A stretch of DNA of 64,000 nucleotides. It comes from Microbaculum sp051390635 (GTDB taxonomy: Bacteria; Pseudomonadota; Alphaproteobacteria; Rhizobiales; Tepidamorphaceae). Under the pieces are notes generated by a model. It was not told where the DNA came from. It did not search any database and saw only the letters and a list, made by a program, of their open reading frames with translations. Of this stretch, positions 42,172 through 50,842 are shown piece by piece. The stretch spans positions 868,001 to 932,000 of the forward strand of contig NZ_JBPODT010000001.1 in assembly GCF_051390635.1 (NCBI RefSeq). The letters are read 5' to 3'. The position numbers and the translations under genes are program-made. Position 1 is the stretch's first letter. Every line of letters begins with the position of its first letter.

Positions 42172-42200
42172 ATATAAGGAGCCGCCCCGAGGGGTGTCAA
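42172..42200 (-). promoter_or_regulatory. Promoter of the tRNA-Met gene
   Basis: On the minus strand a perfect TTGACA (42195-42200) is followed after exactly 17 bases by TTATAT (42172-42177), 55 bases ahead of the tRNA. It starts 21 bases beyond the pmtA stop codon and is the best sigma70-type promoter in the window. Confidence 0.8.
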
Positions 42201-42220
42201 GCTGGCTGTCGGGCCAAGTG

Positions 42221-42919
42221 TCAGGCTTCCGCCGCCATCGCCTGCGGGCTCTCGGCGTTTTTCCCGCCGATCCGGCGAAACCTGAGCATCGTGAACAGGC
42301 CCGCCGGCGGCAGCCCGCGGCGTTCGATCGGCTCCAGGCCCGGACGGTCGAGCACCGTCTCGACCGGAAATTCCGGCCGCCAGCCGAGTCGGTCGGCGAA
42401 GGGCGCCAGCGCCTGCTCGATCGCCGCGCGCGGGCCGGCCTGGGCGCTGAAATGGTTGACCAGGATGACCTCGCCTCCCGGCCGGCAGACGCGCTCCAGT
42501 TCCGCCATCACCCGCTTCGGCTCCGGCGCCACCGTCACGACGTGCATCGCCACCACGGCATCGAAGCTGGCGTCGGCGAAACCGAGCTGCCCGGCATCCA
42601 TCTCCAGGAGGGCCGACACGTTGGACAGGTCCTGCCTGGTCACGCGCCGGCGCGCCTGCTCGAGCATTTCGAGCGACAGATCGATGCCGACCACCTCGAG
42701 GTGCCCGGCGTAGAGCGGCAGGGCGATGCCGGTGCCGACGCCGACCTCGAGCACCCGCCCGTGGGACGTGTTGATATGGCGGATCGCCGCTCGTCGCGCC
42801 GCGCGGGTGACCGAGCCGAACAGCTCGTCATAGACCGGCGCCCAGCGCTTGTAGGCCTTGCGGACAGCGTTGCTGTCCAGCTTTCCGTCGCGCCGGCGGA
42901 TCGGTGGTGTCTGATTCAA
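42221..42919 (-). CDS. pmtA: Phosphatidylethanolamine N-methyltransferase-type SAM methyltransferase (PmtA)
   Basis: A 232-residue class I SAM methyltransferase. The N-terminal amphipathic NAVRKAYKRWAPVYDELFG is typical of the Rhodobacter/Agrobacterium-type PmtA enzymes that make phosphatidylcholine. Motif I is VLEVGVGTGIALPLY, post-I is VVGIDLSLEMLEQA, and motif III lies in VCRPGGEVILVNHFSA. It acts at the inner membrane surface. It is encoded 33 bases after mnmA in the same direction. Confidence 0.86.
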   Translation of the reverse strand: MNQTPPIRRRDGKLDSNAVRKAYKRWAPVYDELFGSVTRAARRAAIRHINTSHGRVLEVGVGTGIALPLYAGHLEVVGIDLSLEMLEQARRRVTRQDLSNVSALLEMDAGQLGFADASFDAVVAMHVVTVAPEPKRVMAELERVCRPGGEVILVNHFSAQAGPRAAIEQALAPFADRLGWRPEFPVETVLDRPGLEPIERRGLPPAGLFTMLRFRRIGGKNAESPQAMAAEA

Positions 42920-42952
42920 GTTGTTCGGGTCCCCAGTCCCATTTGCCGGCCT

Positions 42953-44146
42953 CTAGCGGGCCGCCATCGCCGCGGCCGCGCTTTTCCGGCTGTCGTCGAT
43001 CGTCCCGGGCTGCATCCGCGCGGCGGCGATCCAGCCGCCGCCGAGCACGCGGCTCTGCGCCGCCTCGGATTCGTAGAAAACACAGGCCTGGCCGGGCGAA
43101 ACGCCGTACTCGCCGGTCAGGAGCTCAACTTCAACAGTCCCCTCGCACACCAGCAGCCGGGCCGGCTGCGGCGGGCGGGTGGAGCGCACCTTCGCGCAGA
43201 TCTCGTGGACGCCGGCGGCAAGTGGCCGGTCGCCCAGCCAGTTGACGTCGCGCAGCGTCATCCGCCGCGTTTCCAGCGCCTCGCGCGGGCCGACGATCAC
43301 CCGGCGCCCCGGCGCATCGAGGTCGACCACGTAGAGCGGCTCGCCCACGGCAACGCCGATGCCGCGCCGCTGGCCGATCGTGTAGTGGATGATTCCCTCG
43401 TGGCGGCCAAGCACCCGCCCGTCGAGATGAACGATGTCGCCCGGCTCCACGGCGTCCGGACGCAGCCGCTCGATGATCTGGCTGTAGCGGCCGGTCGGCA
43501 CGAAGCAGATGTCCTGGCTGTCGCTCTTCTCGGCGATGGCCAGCCCGAACGCGCGGGCCAGCTCGCGCGTCTCCGGCTTGGTCATGTCGCCGAGCGGAAA
43601 GCGCAGGAAATCGATCTGTTCCTGTGTCGTGGCGAACAGGAAATAGCTCTGGTCGCGTTCGGGATCCTTCGCCCTGAACAGCGCGCGGTGTCCGTCCGGG
43701 CGCAGCCGGCTGGCGATGTAGTGCCCGGTCGCCAGCGCGTCGGCGCCGAGATCGCGCGCGGTCTCCAGGAGATCGTGGAACTTGATGTCCTGATTGCAGG
43801 CCACGCACGGAATCGGCGTTTCGCCGGACAGGTAGCTGTCGGCGAAGGCGTCGATGACCGTTTCCTTGAATCGCCTTTCGTAGTCGAGCACGTAGTGCGG
43901 AATGCCGAGATCCTCGGCCACGCGGCGTGCGTCGTAGATGTCCTGTCCCGCACAGCACGCTCCGGCGCGGTGCGTCGCCTCGCCGTGGTCGTAGAGCTGC
44001 AGGGTGACACCGACCACGTCGTAGCCCTGCCGCTTGAGCAGGCCCGCCACGACGGAGGAATCGACGCCGCCCGACATCGCGACGACGACACGCGTGTCCG
44101 CCGGGTCCTTGGGCAGGTCGAGACTGTTGAGCCGCTGCTCGGGCAT
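42953..44146 (-). CDS. mnmA: tRNA-uridine 2-sulphurtransferase MnmA
   Basis: A 397-residue MnmA. The PP-loop is VVAMSGGVDSSVVAGLL; the first catalytic cysteine is in PCVACNQDIKF, the second in SQDICFV; ATGHYI and QSYFLF motifs are present; a C-terminal beta-barrel domain contains YTIGQRRG and GQACVFYE. It introduces the 2-thio group at U34 of tRNA-Lys, -Glu and -Gln. The ATG at 44144-44146 is chosen because earlier in-frame sequence has no family resemblance. Confidence 0.96.
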   Translation of the reverse strand: MPEQRLNSLDLPKDPADTRVVVAMSGGVDSSVVAGLLKRQGYDVVGVTLQLYDHGEATHRAGACCAGQDIYDARRVAEDLGIPHYVLDYERRFKETVIDAFADSYLSGETPIPCVACNQDIKFHDLLETARDLGADALATGHYIASRLRPDGHRALFRAKDPERDQSYFLFATTQEQIDFLRFPLGDMTKPETRELARAFGLAIAEKSDSQDICFVPTGRYSQIIERLRPDAVEPGDIVHLDGRVLGRHEGIIHYTIGQRRGIGVAVGEPLYVVDLDAPGRRVIVGPREALETRRMTLRDVNWLGDRPLAAGVHEICAKVRSTRPPQPARLLVCEGTVEVELLTGEYGVSPGQACVFYESEAAQSRVLGGGWIAAARMQPGTIDDSRKSAAAAMAAR

Positions 44147-44355
44147 TTTGTCCAGGTGGTTTTGGCAAACTGCGCGCGCGACTCCGACCGCCCGCGACGT
44201 CCCTAGATGATAAGCGCAACCGCACCGCATTCAAGATCGTCCGCACCCGCGGCGCGGGGCAACTCCTGCTTGGCGCGCGGCAGAATTTGCCGGACGGCGT
44301 AGGCCGACCCGCCCTGGTCTTCTAGCAACCCACTGAAAAATAACAATGATTTTTC

Positions 44356-44371
44356 TGGCTCGCTTCTTGCT
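44356..44371 (+). promoter_or_regulatory. Sigma54 (RpoN) promoter upstream of fliK-flgD
   Basis: TGGCTCG-CTTC-TTGCT: GG and GC are separated by exactly 10 bases, and all but one consensus position of TGGCACG-N4-TTGCW match. It ends 49 bases before the fliK ATG. FlbD (51226), a sigma54 activator, is encoded in the same cluster. Confidence 0.8.
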
Positions 44372-44420
44372 GCCGAACTGACGAAGGCGCGAGGAGCGCC
44401 CGCACGGTACGAAAACGAAT

Positions 44421-46001
44421 ATGACGGCAGCACCCGCCAACACTGCAACAGCCTTGCACACCTCGCCTCTTGCGGGCGGGAAAGCCGGTGCCGGTCGTGC
44501 CGGCGGCGGCGCCAATGGCGCCGCCTTCCTGGCCGTTCTCGACCAGATGCTGGGCCTCGCCGCCACCGGCAAGGGGCTGCCCGGCGCGCCGGCCGGCAAT
44601 GCCGACCGGCTGCAAGCTGCCAGATCCGGGACCCTACCGCCGTGGTTGCAGGCGTTCAGCGAAATAGCCGCCGACGCCGTGGCGCCGATGTCGGCGGATC
44701 CGGCGCAGGCGGCTACCAAGGGCGCGGCGACAGAGACCCCCGCGGCCGAAGGCATGGCGAACGACGCCAACGCCCTTCTTGCCGGCGTCGTCGACCCGGC
44801 GCTGGCCGCCGCGGCCGAGGGCGAACAGCCGCAACCGGCAAACGGCGCCCCCGACGAGGACGCGTCGCTACCGGCCGGTCGCGGCCAGGGCCTCGCCACG
44901 GCGATCGCGGACGCGAAGGCGCAGCTCGCCGAGAGCGGCGAGGCCGCGAACAAGGGAGCGACCGGCGAGGCCGTCAGCCGCGTCGCCACCAGTCACGCCC
45001 CCGGACAGGACGCCGAAACCCGCCCCGCGCATGCCGGACGTTCCGATGTGCCGGCCACCCCCGTTGCACAGTCCCCCGCAGACCTGGCCGCAGACCTGGC
45101 TGCCGATCCCGACGTCGACGGCGTTCTCGCCGCTTTCGCCCGCCGTTCTGGACAGTCGGGCCCGGCCAGCGGCCAGCAGCCCGTCGTAATCGGGGCCGGC
45201 GCCGAGACCGCGGCCCTCGCACGCCAGGCCGCGCCGGCCTCGCAGGCAGCCGACGGCCAGTCGCGCCGGCGCGATGCCGAGATCGCCCGCGCCGACGCAG
45301 CGGCCGAGAAGCCGAACGGCGCCTCCGGCTCCGGCAGGACCGAACCCGACGCCCTCAACCGCCTGCTCGCCGCCGGTCAGGCCGCGACGAAGACGCCGCT
45401 TGCGACCGCGATGGCCGATGGCGGGACCGGTGCGGACGCGCAGCCGGGCAAGCCGGCGGCCACCGCGCCCGTGCTCCTGACCATCAACGAGGTCGCCTCC
45501 GGCGCGCCGCTGCAAACCGGTACGGCGACGCAGGCCCTGGCAACGACCGCCGCGGCGCAGGCCGGCCATGCCGGCCGCCCGGATTTCAGCGCCATGGCCT
45601 TGCGCATCGCCCATGAGGCGCGCGACGGGAAACAGCGCTTCGAGATCGCTCTCGACCCGCCCGAGCTCGGCCGGGTCGAAGTTCGCCTGGAGTTTTCGCG
45701 CGACGGACGCATGACCACCCATCTCCTGGTCGACCGCAGCGATACCCTCGACGCCCTCGCGCGCGATGCCCGGGGCCTTGAAAGGGCCCTGCAGGCGCAG
45801 GGGCTGAAACTGGAGGATGGCGGCGTGCAGTATCAGCTGCGCGATCAGTCCGCCTTCGCCCAGCAGCACAACCACAACGACGCCCACGACCGGCGAGACG
45901 GCGCGGGTGGCGACAAATCAGATCCGACATCGATTGCCGAACCCGAGGAGCCAGGCACCCGCCGTCGCCTTGCGCTCGGCGGCCTCGATGTGACGATATA
46001 G
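44421..46001 (+). CDS. fliK: Flagellar hook-length control protein FliK
   Basis: A 526-residue protein. The first ~380 residues are a low-complexity Ala/Gly/Pro/Thr-rich ruler-like region. The last ~120 contain the conserved Flg_hook domain with FEIALDPPELGRVEVRLEFSRDGR and LERALQAQGLKLEDGGVQYQL. FliK is secreted through the flagellar type III apparatus, measures hook length and switches export specificity. It is preceded by the sigma54 promoter and followed after nine bases by flgD. Confidence 0.92.
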   Translation: MTAAPANTATALHTSPLAGGKAGAGRAGGGANGAAFLAVLDQMLGLAATGKGLPGAPAGNADRLQAARSGTLPPWLQAFSEIAADAVAPMSADPAQAATKGAATETPAAEGMANDANALLAGVVDPALAAAAEGEQPQPANGAPDEDASLPAGRGQGLATAIADAKAQLAESGEAANKGATGEAVSRVATSHAPGQDAETRPAHAGRSDVPATPVAQSPADLAADLAADPDVDGVLAAFARRSGQSGPASGQQPVVIGAGAETAALARQAAPASQAADGQSRRRDAEIARADAAAEKPNGASGSGRTEPDALNRLLAAGQAATKTPLATAMADGGTGADAQPGKPAATAPVLLTINEVASGAPLQTGTATQALATTAAAQAGHAGRPDFSAMALRIAHEARDGKQRFEIALDPPELGRVEVRLEFSRDGRMTTHLLVDRSDTLDALARDARGLERALQAQGLKLEDGGVQYQLRDQSAFAQQHNHNDAHDRRDGAGGDKSDPTSIAEPEEPGTRRRLALGGLDVTI

Positions 46002-46010
46002 GGGACGGAT

Positions 46011-46667
46011 ATGGCTATCGACGCGATTTCGGGCCTGCAGTCGGTCGGCCAGTCGGCCTACGACAGCGGCGGCATTGCCGATAACTTCGATGCGTTTCTG
46101 CAGATTCTGACAACCCAGTTGCAGAACCAGAACCCGCTGGACCCGCTGGACACTAACCAGTTCACCCAGCAGCTGGTGCAGTTCGCCGACGTCGAGCAGT
46201 CGATCAAGTCGAACAAGAACCTGGAGGCCCTGATCCAGATGTCGGCGGCGAGCACCGCCACCGCGGCCACCAGCTTCATCGGGAAGAAAGTGATGATCCA
46301 GTCGGTCACCCAGACGCTGGAAAACAGCCGCGCCGAATGGAGCTACTACGCCGGCGGCGCCGCGGACGGCGCCAGCTTCACCGTCCGCGACGAGGCAGGG
46401 AATATCGTCTGGACGGAAACGAAGGACATCGCGGCCGGACGCAACAGCTACGTCTGGAACGGTCGCGACGACAGCGGCAACATCGTCCCGGACGGCAAGT
46501 ACACCCTGGCCGTCGAGGGTACAGACACCGACGGCAACCCGGTCGAAGTGCATGTCGAGGTGGCCGTGACGATCGACGGGATCGACTTCAGCGGCCCGGA
46601 ACCCGTCCTGCTCGTCGGCGACGAGGGGGTCCCGCTCAGCCAGGTCCGCGCCGTGCTTGGCATCTAA
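46011..46667 (+). CDS. flgD: Flagellar hook assembly protein FlgD (hook cap)
   Basis: A 218-residue FlgD. The conserved N-terminal domain has FDAFLQILTTQLQNQNPLDPLDTNQFTQQLVQFADVEQ, the family signature, followed by the FlgD tudor/FlgD-Ig pair with VWNGRDDSGNIVPDGKYTLAVEG. It caps the growing hook and allows FlgE addition. It shares an operon with fliK. Confidence 0.96.
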   Translation: MAIDAISGLQSVGQSAYDSGGIADNFDAFLQILTTQLQNQNPLDPLDTNQFTQQLVQFADVEQSIKSNKNLEALIQMSAASTATAATSFIGKKVMIQSVTQTLENSRAEWSYYAGGAADGASFTVRDEAGNIVWTETKDIAAGRNSYVWNGRDDSGNIVPDGKYTLAVEGTDTDGNPVEVHVEVAVTIDGIDFSGPEPVLLVGDEGVPLSQVRAVLGI

Positions 46668-46746
46668 ATTGTCGACCCGCCACGGCCGACCTGTTTCAAA
46701 TTGAGGCTAAAGCGCGGAAACTGTTAAGAAATTACCCACCTTTGCT

Positions 46747-46761
46747 TTAGCCAATTTTTAA
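46747..46761 (+). promoter_or_regulatory. CtrA-like box upstream of sciP
   Basis: TTAG-N7-TTAA, one mismatch from the TTAA-N7-TTAA CtrA consensus, lies 56 bases before the sciP start in an AT-rich region. SciP is the partner inhibitor of CtrA in Caulobacter. Confidence 0.6.
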
Positions 46762-46817
46762 GTCGACCCGCATAGTCTTCTGATCGTGTTTGGTCAGTAG
46801 AGTATGTGAGTGTATCC

Positions 46818-47093
46818 ATGACCGATCAGTACCGCCCGCGGGCGAAGTACGTGATTGGGCCAGACGGCAGCCCTCTCACCATTGCCGATCTGCCGCCAAA
46901 GAATACCAAAAGGTGGGTGATCCGGCGTAAGGCCGAGGTGGTGGCTGCCGTGCGAGGCGGACTGTTGAGTCTCGAGGAAGCCTGCGACCGCTATACCCTT
47001 ACGGTCGAGGAGTTCCTCAGCTGGCAGCATTCGATCGACAGGCACGGATTGCCCGGCCTGCGAGCGACGCGCGTCCAACAGTATCGGCAATAG
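46818..47093 (+). CDS. sciP: SciP (DUF1153), CtrA-inhibitory small DNA-binding protein
   Basis: A 91-residue protein nearly filled by the DUF1153 helix-turn-helix: GPDGSPLTIADLPPKNTKRWVIRRKAEVVAAVRGGLLSLEEAC then RYTLTVEEFLSWQ. This family is SciP in Caulobacter, which binds CtrA and blocks transcription from CtrA promoters in late G1/S. The family start MTD... matches the ATG at 46818; a GTG four codons earlier is disregarded. Location between flgD and fliF fits control of flagellar genes. A terminator hairpin follows. Confidence 0.93.
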   Translation: MTDQYRPRAKYVIGPDGSPLTIADLPPKNTKRWVIRRKAEVVAAVRGGLLSLEEACDRYTLTVEEFLSWQHSIDRHGLPGLRATRVQQYRQ

Positions 47094-47126
47094 CGCCGCC
47101 CGATTCCATCGACAGATTTGTGCCAG

Positions 47127-47150
47127 ACGCCGGCCCAGTGCCGGCGTTTC
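47127..47150 (+). terminator. Intrinsic terminator of sciP
   Basis: ACGCCGGC (47127-47134) pairs with GCCGGCGT (47140-47147) around a 5-base loop, followed by TTC and then a T-rich ATTTTG, 33 bases after the sciP stop. Confidence 0.65.
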
Positions 47151-47206
47151 GCATTTTGCGACACGCGTGCCGCCACGGCACCCGTGTGCCCTGCCGATGC
47201 GTCAAG

Positions 47207-47225
47207 CGTTAGCCGGACGCTAACG
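47207..47225. promoter_or_regulatory. Inverted repeat in the sciP-fliF intergenic region
   Basis: CGTTAGC (47207-47213) and GCTAACG (47219-47225) form a perfect 7-base repeat with a 5-base spacer, followed by TTTTA. It could be a second terminator or a regulator site (for example FlbD) 190 bases before fliF. The sequence does not settle this. Confidence 0.4.
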
Positions 47226-47292
47226 TTTTACACCCAGTTTCCCGCGCACCTGTCCCGATCCGGGCCATGCCTGCAGCGCGTCAGCCGACGCG

Positions 47293-47307
47293 TTAAGAAC
47301 TTGTTTA
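47293..47307 (+). promoter_or_regulatory. CtrA-like box upstream of the fliF operon
   Basis: TTAA-N7-TTTA, one mismatch from the CtrA consensus, lies 106 bases before fliF. In Caulobacter the fliF operon is a CtrA-activated early (class II) flagellar operon, so both site and gene agree. Confidence 0.55.
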
Positions 47308-47413
47308 GCATTCAGGTGGGAAATTCTTGCCGGGTCGCGATCGGCACGGACCGGTCCATGATTCTCATGCGACGGCCGACGACTGGGCGTAAACGGGGCA
47401 TCAGAGGGGCAAG

Positions 47414-49063
47414 GTGCAGGGAGGTCTCGACTTTCTGAAGACGATGGGCGCGGCGCGCCTGGCGGCGATGGGCGCCGTCGGCGTCGGCCTTATCGGCTTC
47501 TTCGCCTTCCTGATTCTCTATCTGTCGTCCGAAACGATGGTCCCGATCTACACGGATCTCGACTACGACGATTCCGGCGCGGTGGTGCGCGAGCTCGAGT
47601 CCCGCGGCGTTCCCTACGAGATGCGCCGAGACGGCTCCACGATCCTCGTGCCCGAGAGCCAGATGCTGCGGCTGCGCATGGACCTCGCCTCCGACGGCCT
47701 GCCGACGGGCGGCGGCGTCGGCTACGAGATCTTCGATCGCGGCGACACCCTTGGCGCCACCAGTTTCGTCCAGAATATTAACCATCTCCGCGCGTTGGAG
47801 GGTGAACTCGCCCGCACGATCCGGGAGCTGGACCGCGTTGCCGCGGCGCGCGTGCATCTGGTGATCCCGGAGCGGCGCCTGTTCTCCCAGGACGCGACCA
47901 GCCCGTCCGCCTCGATCGTGGTCAAGACCCGTGGCGCGCTCGATCCCGCCCAGATCCGCGCCGTCCGTCATCTCGTCGCCTCGGCGGTGGAGAGCCTGAC
48001 CCCCGCCCGCGTCGCCATCGTCGACGACAGCGGACGGCTTCTCGCCGACGGCTCCGGCGCCGAGGACCCCGGCTCCGCCACCGTGCTCGACGAGCGCCGC
48101 CGCGGCATCGAGCAGCAGCTGCGCCTGCAGATCGAGAACATCGTCTCCAGCGTCGTCGGCGCCGAGCGGGTCCGCGTCCAGGTCGCCGCCGAGCTCGAGT
48201 TCAACCGCGTCACCCAGACCACCGACCAGTTCGACCCGGACGGCCGCGTTGTCCGGTCCTCGCAGCTGCGCGAGGAAAGCTCGTCCGCCAACGAGGCCAA
48301 CCCGGATGGCGCGACGACCCTGGGCAACGAGCTGCCCGGCGCCAACGCCGCCGCCAACCCGACCGGCACGAGCGAGACCGCCACGACGACCGAGGAAGTC
48401 ACCAACTACGAGATTTCCCGCACCACCAAGACCGAGGTGATCGAGCCTGGGCGCGTCAAGCGGCTGTCGGTGGCCGTCGTCGTCGACGGGATCTACTCCC
48501 AGAACGCCAACGGCGAAATCGTCTACGAGCCGCGCACGCAGGAGCAGCTCGACCGGATCGCCGCCCTCGTCCGCTCCGCCGTCGGCTTCGACGCCGACCG
48601 GGGCGACACGGTCGAAGTCGCCAATCTGCGCTTCGCCGCCGCGCCGCAGGGCATGCCGCTCGACTCCGCCGATTCCTTCCTGCCGACCTTCACCAGGGCC
48701 GACATCATGCGGTTCGCCGAGCTCGGCGTCCTGTTCCTGCTCGGCATGCTGGTGCTCCTGTTCGTGGCCCGGCCGCTGGTCGGACGCATCCTCACGCCCG
48801 AAAGGGCCACCGGCACCGCGGTCGTGCCGGCGCCCTCCGGTCAGGAGCCCGCCGACGGCGAACCGCGCCAGCTCGCCGCTCCGGAAGACGCCAAGCCGGG
48901 GGCCTCGCTGCCGGTGCCGCAGACCTTCGAGGCGATCAACTTCGCCGAGCAGGTCGGTGAGGTTCAGGCCGCCTCGCTGCGCCGCGTCGGCGAGATCATC
49001 GAGCAGAACCCGACCGAGGCGGTGTCCATCATCCGCAGCTGGATCCACGAGGCCGCGGCATGA
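47414..49063 (+). CDS. fliF: Flagellar MS-ring protein FliF
   Basis: A 549-residue FliF of normal length. It has an N-terminal membrane helix (about residues 18-38), YscJ/FliF ring-building domains (GVPYEMRRDGSTILVPESQML; VHLVIPERRLFSQD), a Ser/Thr/Asn-rich insertion (about 285-335), a second membrane helix near residue 440 and a C-terminal FliG-binding tail. The start is GTG at 47414 with AGAGG upstream. It forms the basal-body membrane ring and houses the export gate. It overlaps fliG by four bases. Confidence 0.96.
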   Translation: MQGGLDFLKTMGAARLAAMGAVGVGLIGFFAFLILYLSSETMVPIYTDLDYDDSGAVVRELESRGVPYEMRRDGSTILVPESQMLRLRMDLASDGLPTGGGVGYEIFDRGDTLGATSFVQNINHLRALEGELARTIRELDRVAAARVHLVIPERRLFSQDATSPSASIVVKTRGALDPAQIRAVRHLVASAVESLTPARVAIVDDSGRLLADGSGAEDPGSATVLDERRRGIEQQLRLQIENIVSSVVGAERVRVQVAAELEFNRVTQTTDQFDPDGRVVRSSQLREESSSANEANPDGATTLGNELPGANAAANPTGTSETATTTEEVTNYEISRTTKTEVIEPGRVKRLSVAVVVDGIYSQNANGEIVYEPRTQEQLDRIAALVRSAVGFDADRGDTVEVANLRFAAAPQGMPLDSADSFLPTFTRADIMRFAELGVLFLLGMLVLLFVARPLVGRILTPERATGTAVVPAPSGQEPADGEPRQLAAPEDAKPGASLPVPQTFEAINFAEQVGEVQAASLRRVGEIIEQNPTEAVSIIRSWIHEAAA

Positions 49064-50106
49064 TCATGAGACCGCCGGCGCCCGTCGAAGCGCGCATCCC
49101 GGAAACGGTCGCCGACCTGAACGGCCCCGAGCGCGCCGCGGTCCTGCTGCTGGCGCTGGGCCAGGAGCACGGCGACACCGTCTGGCAGCAGCTCGACGAC
49201 GAGGAGGTCCGGCTGATCTCCATCGCCATGTCGAAGCTCGGCAAGATCAGCAGCGACATCATCGAGAAGCTCATGGTCGAGTTCGTCCTCGACATGGGCC
49301 ACGCCGGCGCGCTGGTCGGCAACTACGACTCCACCGAGCGCCTGTTGCAGCAGTTCCTGCCCAACGATCGCGTCAACGTGATCATGGAGGAAATCCGCGG
49401 GCCGGCCGGCCGCAACATGTGGGAAAAGCTGTCCAACGTCCAGGAGCAGGTCCTCGCCAACTACCTGAAGAACGAATACCCGCAGACCATCGCGGTGGTG
49501 ATGTCCAAGATCAAGTCGGAGCACGCCGCCCGCGTCCTCGCCATCCTGCCCGAGGAGCTGGCGCTGGAGGTCATCAGCCGGATGCTCCGCATGGAGTCGG
49601 TCCAGAAGGAGATCCTCGAGGGCCTCGAGCAGACCCTGCGCATGGAGTTCATGTCGAACCTCGCCAAGACGCAGCGTCGCGACGCCCACGAGCAGATGGC
49701 CGAGATCTTCAACAATTTCGACCGGCAGACCGAGTCGCGGTTCATGACCTCGCTGGAGGAGCACAACCGCGACGCCGCCGAACGCATCAAGACGCTGATG
49801 TTCACGTTCGAGGATCTCGCCAACCTGGACAACGCCTCGGCCCAGACGCTGCTGCGCCATTTCGACAAGGACAAGCTGACGATCGCCATGAAGGGCGCCA
49901 ACGAGGCGCTGCGCGACTTCTTCCTGTCGAACATGTCGTCGCGCGCCGCCGGGATGCTGAAGGACGACATGGACGTGATGGGGCCGGTCCGCTTGCGCGA
50001 CGTCGACGAGGCGCAGTCGCAGATGGTCAATCTCGCCAAGGACCTGGCCGCCAAGGGCGAGATCATGATTTCGAAGAACCGCGGCGACGACGAGCTGATC
50101 TACTGA
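49060..50106 (+). CDS. fliG: Flagellar motor switch protein FliG
   Basis: A 348-residue FliG. The N-terminal FliF-binding domain is LNGPERAAVLLLALGQEHG; the middle domain has the EHPQ-like sequence KNEYPQTIAVVMS; the C-terminal torque domain contains FTFEDLANLDNASAQTLLRHFDKDKLTIAMKGA with the charged residues that face the stator, then FFLSNMSSRAAGML. It starts in the fliF stop (ATGA). Confidence 0.97.
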   Translation: MIMRPPAPVEARIPETVADLNGPERAAVLLLALGQEHGDTVWQQLDDEEVRLISIAMSKLGKISSDIIEKLMVEFVLDMGHAGALVGNYDSTERLLQQFLPNDRVNVIMEEIRGPAGRNMWEKLSNVQEQVLANYLKNEYPQTIAVVMSKIKSEHAARVLAILPEELALEVISRMLRMESVQKEILEGLEQTLRMEFMSNLAKTQRRDAHEQMAEIFNNFDRQTESRFMTSLEEHNRDAAERIKTLMFTFEDLANLDNASAQTLLRHFDKDKLTIAMKGANEALRDFFLSNMSSRAAGMLKDDMDVMGPVRLRDVDEAQSQMVNLAKDLAAKGEIMISKNRGDDELIY

Positions 50107-50110
50107 GGCG

Positions 50111-50842
50111 ATGACGGTGAACGACGGCATGACCACTCGGACGGCGACGAAACCGGCGCTGTACCTGTTCGACGAGGTGTTCGCCATCGAACCGGCCGGC
50201 GCGCCGCCCGCCCCCCCGGCCATCACCACCGCCGCGCTCGACAAGGCGGTTGCCGCCGCGCGCAAGGAAGCCCACGCCGCGGGCCTGGCCGAGGGCCGCC
50301 GCGCCGGTGAGCAGGCGCTCGCCGGCCGCCTCGCCGACACCATCGAAAAGCTGGTCGCGGCGACGGCGGCAATCGCCGGGCGCGCCGAGGCCGACCGGGC
50401 CGAGATCGAGACCACGGCCGTGGAGCTGGCGATGGCGGCGGTCGGCCGGCTCGCCCCCGCCCTCGTCTCGCGCGAACCCGCCGCCGAGCTCGCCGCCCTG
50501 TTGCGCGACTGCCTGAACGGCCTGCGCAAGGTGCCGCACATCGCCATTCGCATTTCCGAGGATCTTGTCGAACCGATGCGTGCGGAATTCGACAAGGTGG
50601 CGGTTGAAACCGGATTTGCGGGGCGCATCGTCGTTCTCGGTGACCCCGATATCGCGCCCGGCGACGGCCGTATCGACTGGGCGGACGGCGGAATCGCCCG
50701 CGACATGGGCGAAACGCGACGCAGCATCGAGGCAGCGGTGGAAAACTTCATTGCCTCCCGATCCGGCCCTGCGGGCGGTCGTGTCGACGGTCCCGTCGAT
50801 GCCCCCGGCGCCGGAACAGCGAAGGACGAGACGGATGAGTGA
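50111..50842 (+). CDS. fliH: Flagellar assembly protein FliH (FlbE-like)
   Basis: A 243-residue, Ala-rich protein between fliG and fliN, where alphaproteobacteria encode FliH/FlbE. The N-terminal region LYLFDEVFA is followed by long helices with GxxxG-like spacing (AAGLAEGRRAGEQALAGRLA), and the C-terminal domain ends in a typical WADGGIARD hairpin. FliH regulates the FliI export ATPase. Sequence conservation is low, as normal for this family, so the call depends partly on position. It overlaps fliN by eight bases. Confidence 0.82.
   Translation: MTVNDGMTTRTATKPALYLFDEVFAIEPAGAPPAPPAITTAALDKAVAAARKEAHAAGLAEGRRAGEQALAGRLADTIEKLVAATAAIAGRAEADRAEIETTAVELAMAAVGRLAPALVSREPAAELAALLRDCLNGLRKVPHIAIRISEDLVEPMRAEFDKVAVETGFAGRIVVLGDPDIAPGDGRIDWADGGIARDMGETRRSIEAAVENFIASRSGPAGGRVDGPVDAPGAGTAKDETDE

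Noticed and set aside
42137..44206. A 689-codon open frame on the plus strand
   Set aside because: It lies opposite pmtA, mnmA and the tRNA. The predicted protein is Arg/His/Gly-rich without domains, while the minus-strand genes have clear families and ribosome-binding sites.
47317..47330. A possible second sigma54 promoter (TGGG...TTGC) before fliF
   Set aside because: The GG to GC distance is 9 bases rather than 10, and a CtrA-like box fits the known class of fliF promoters better.
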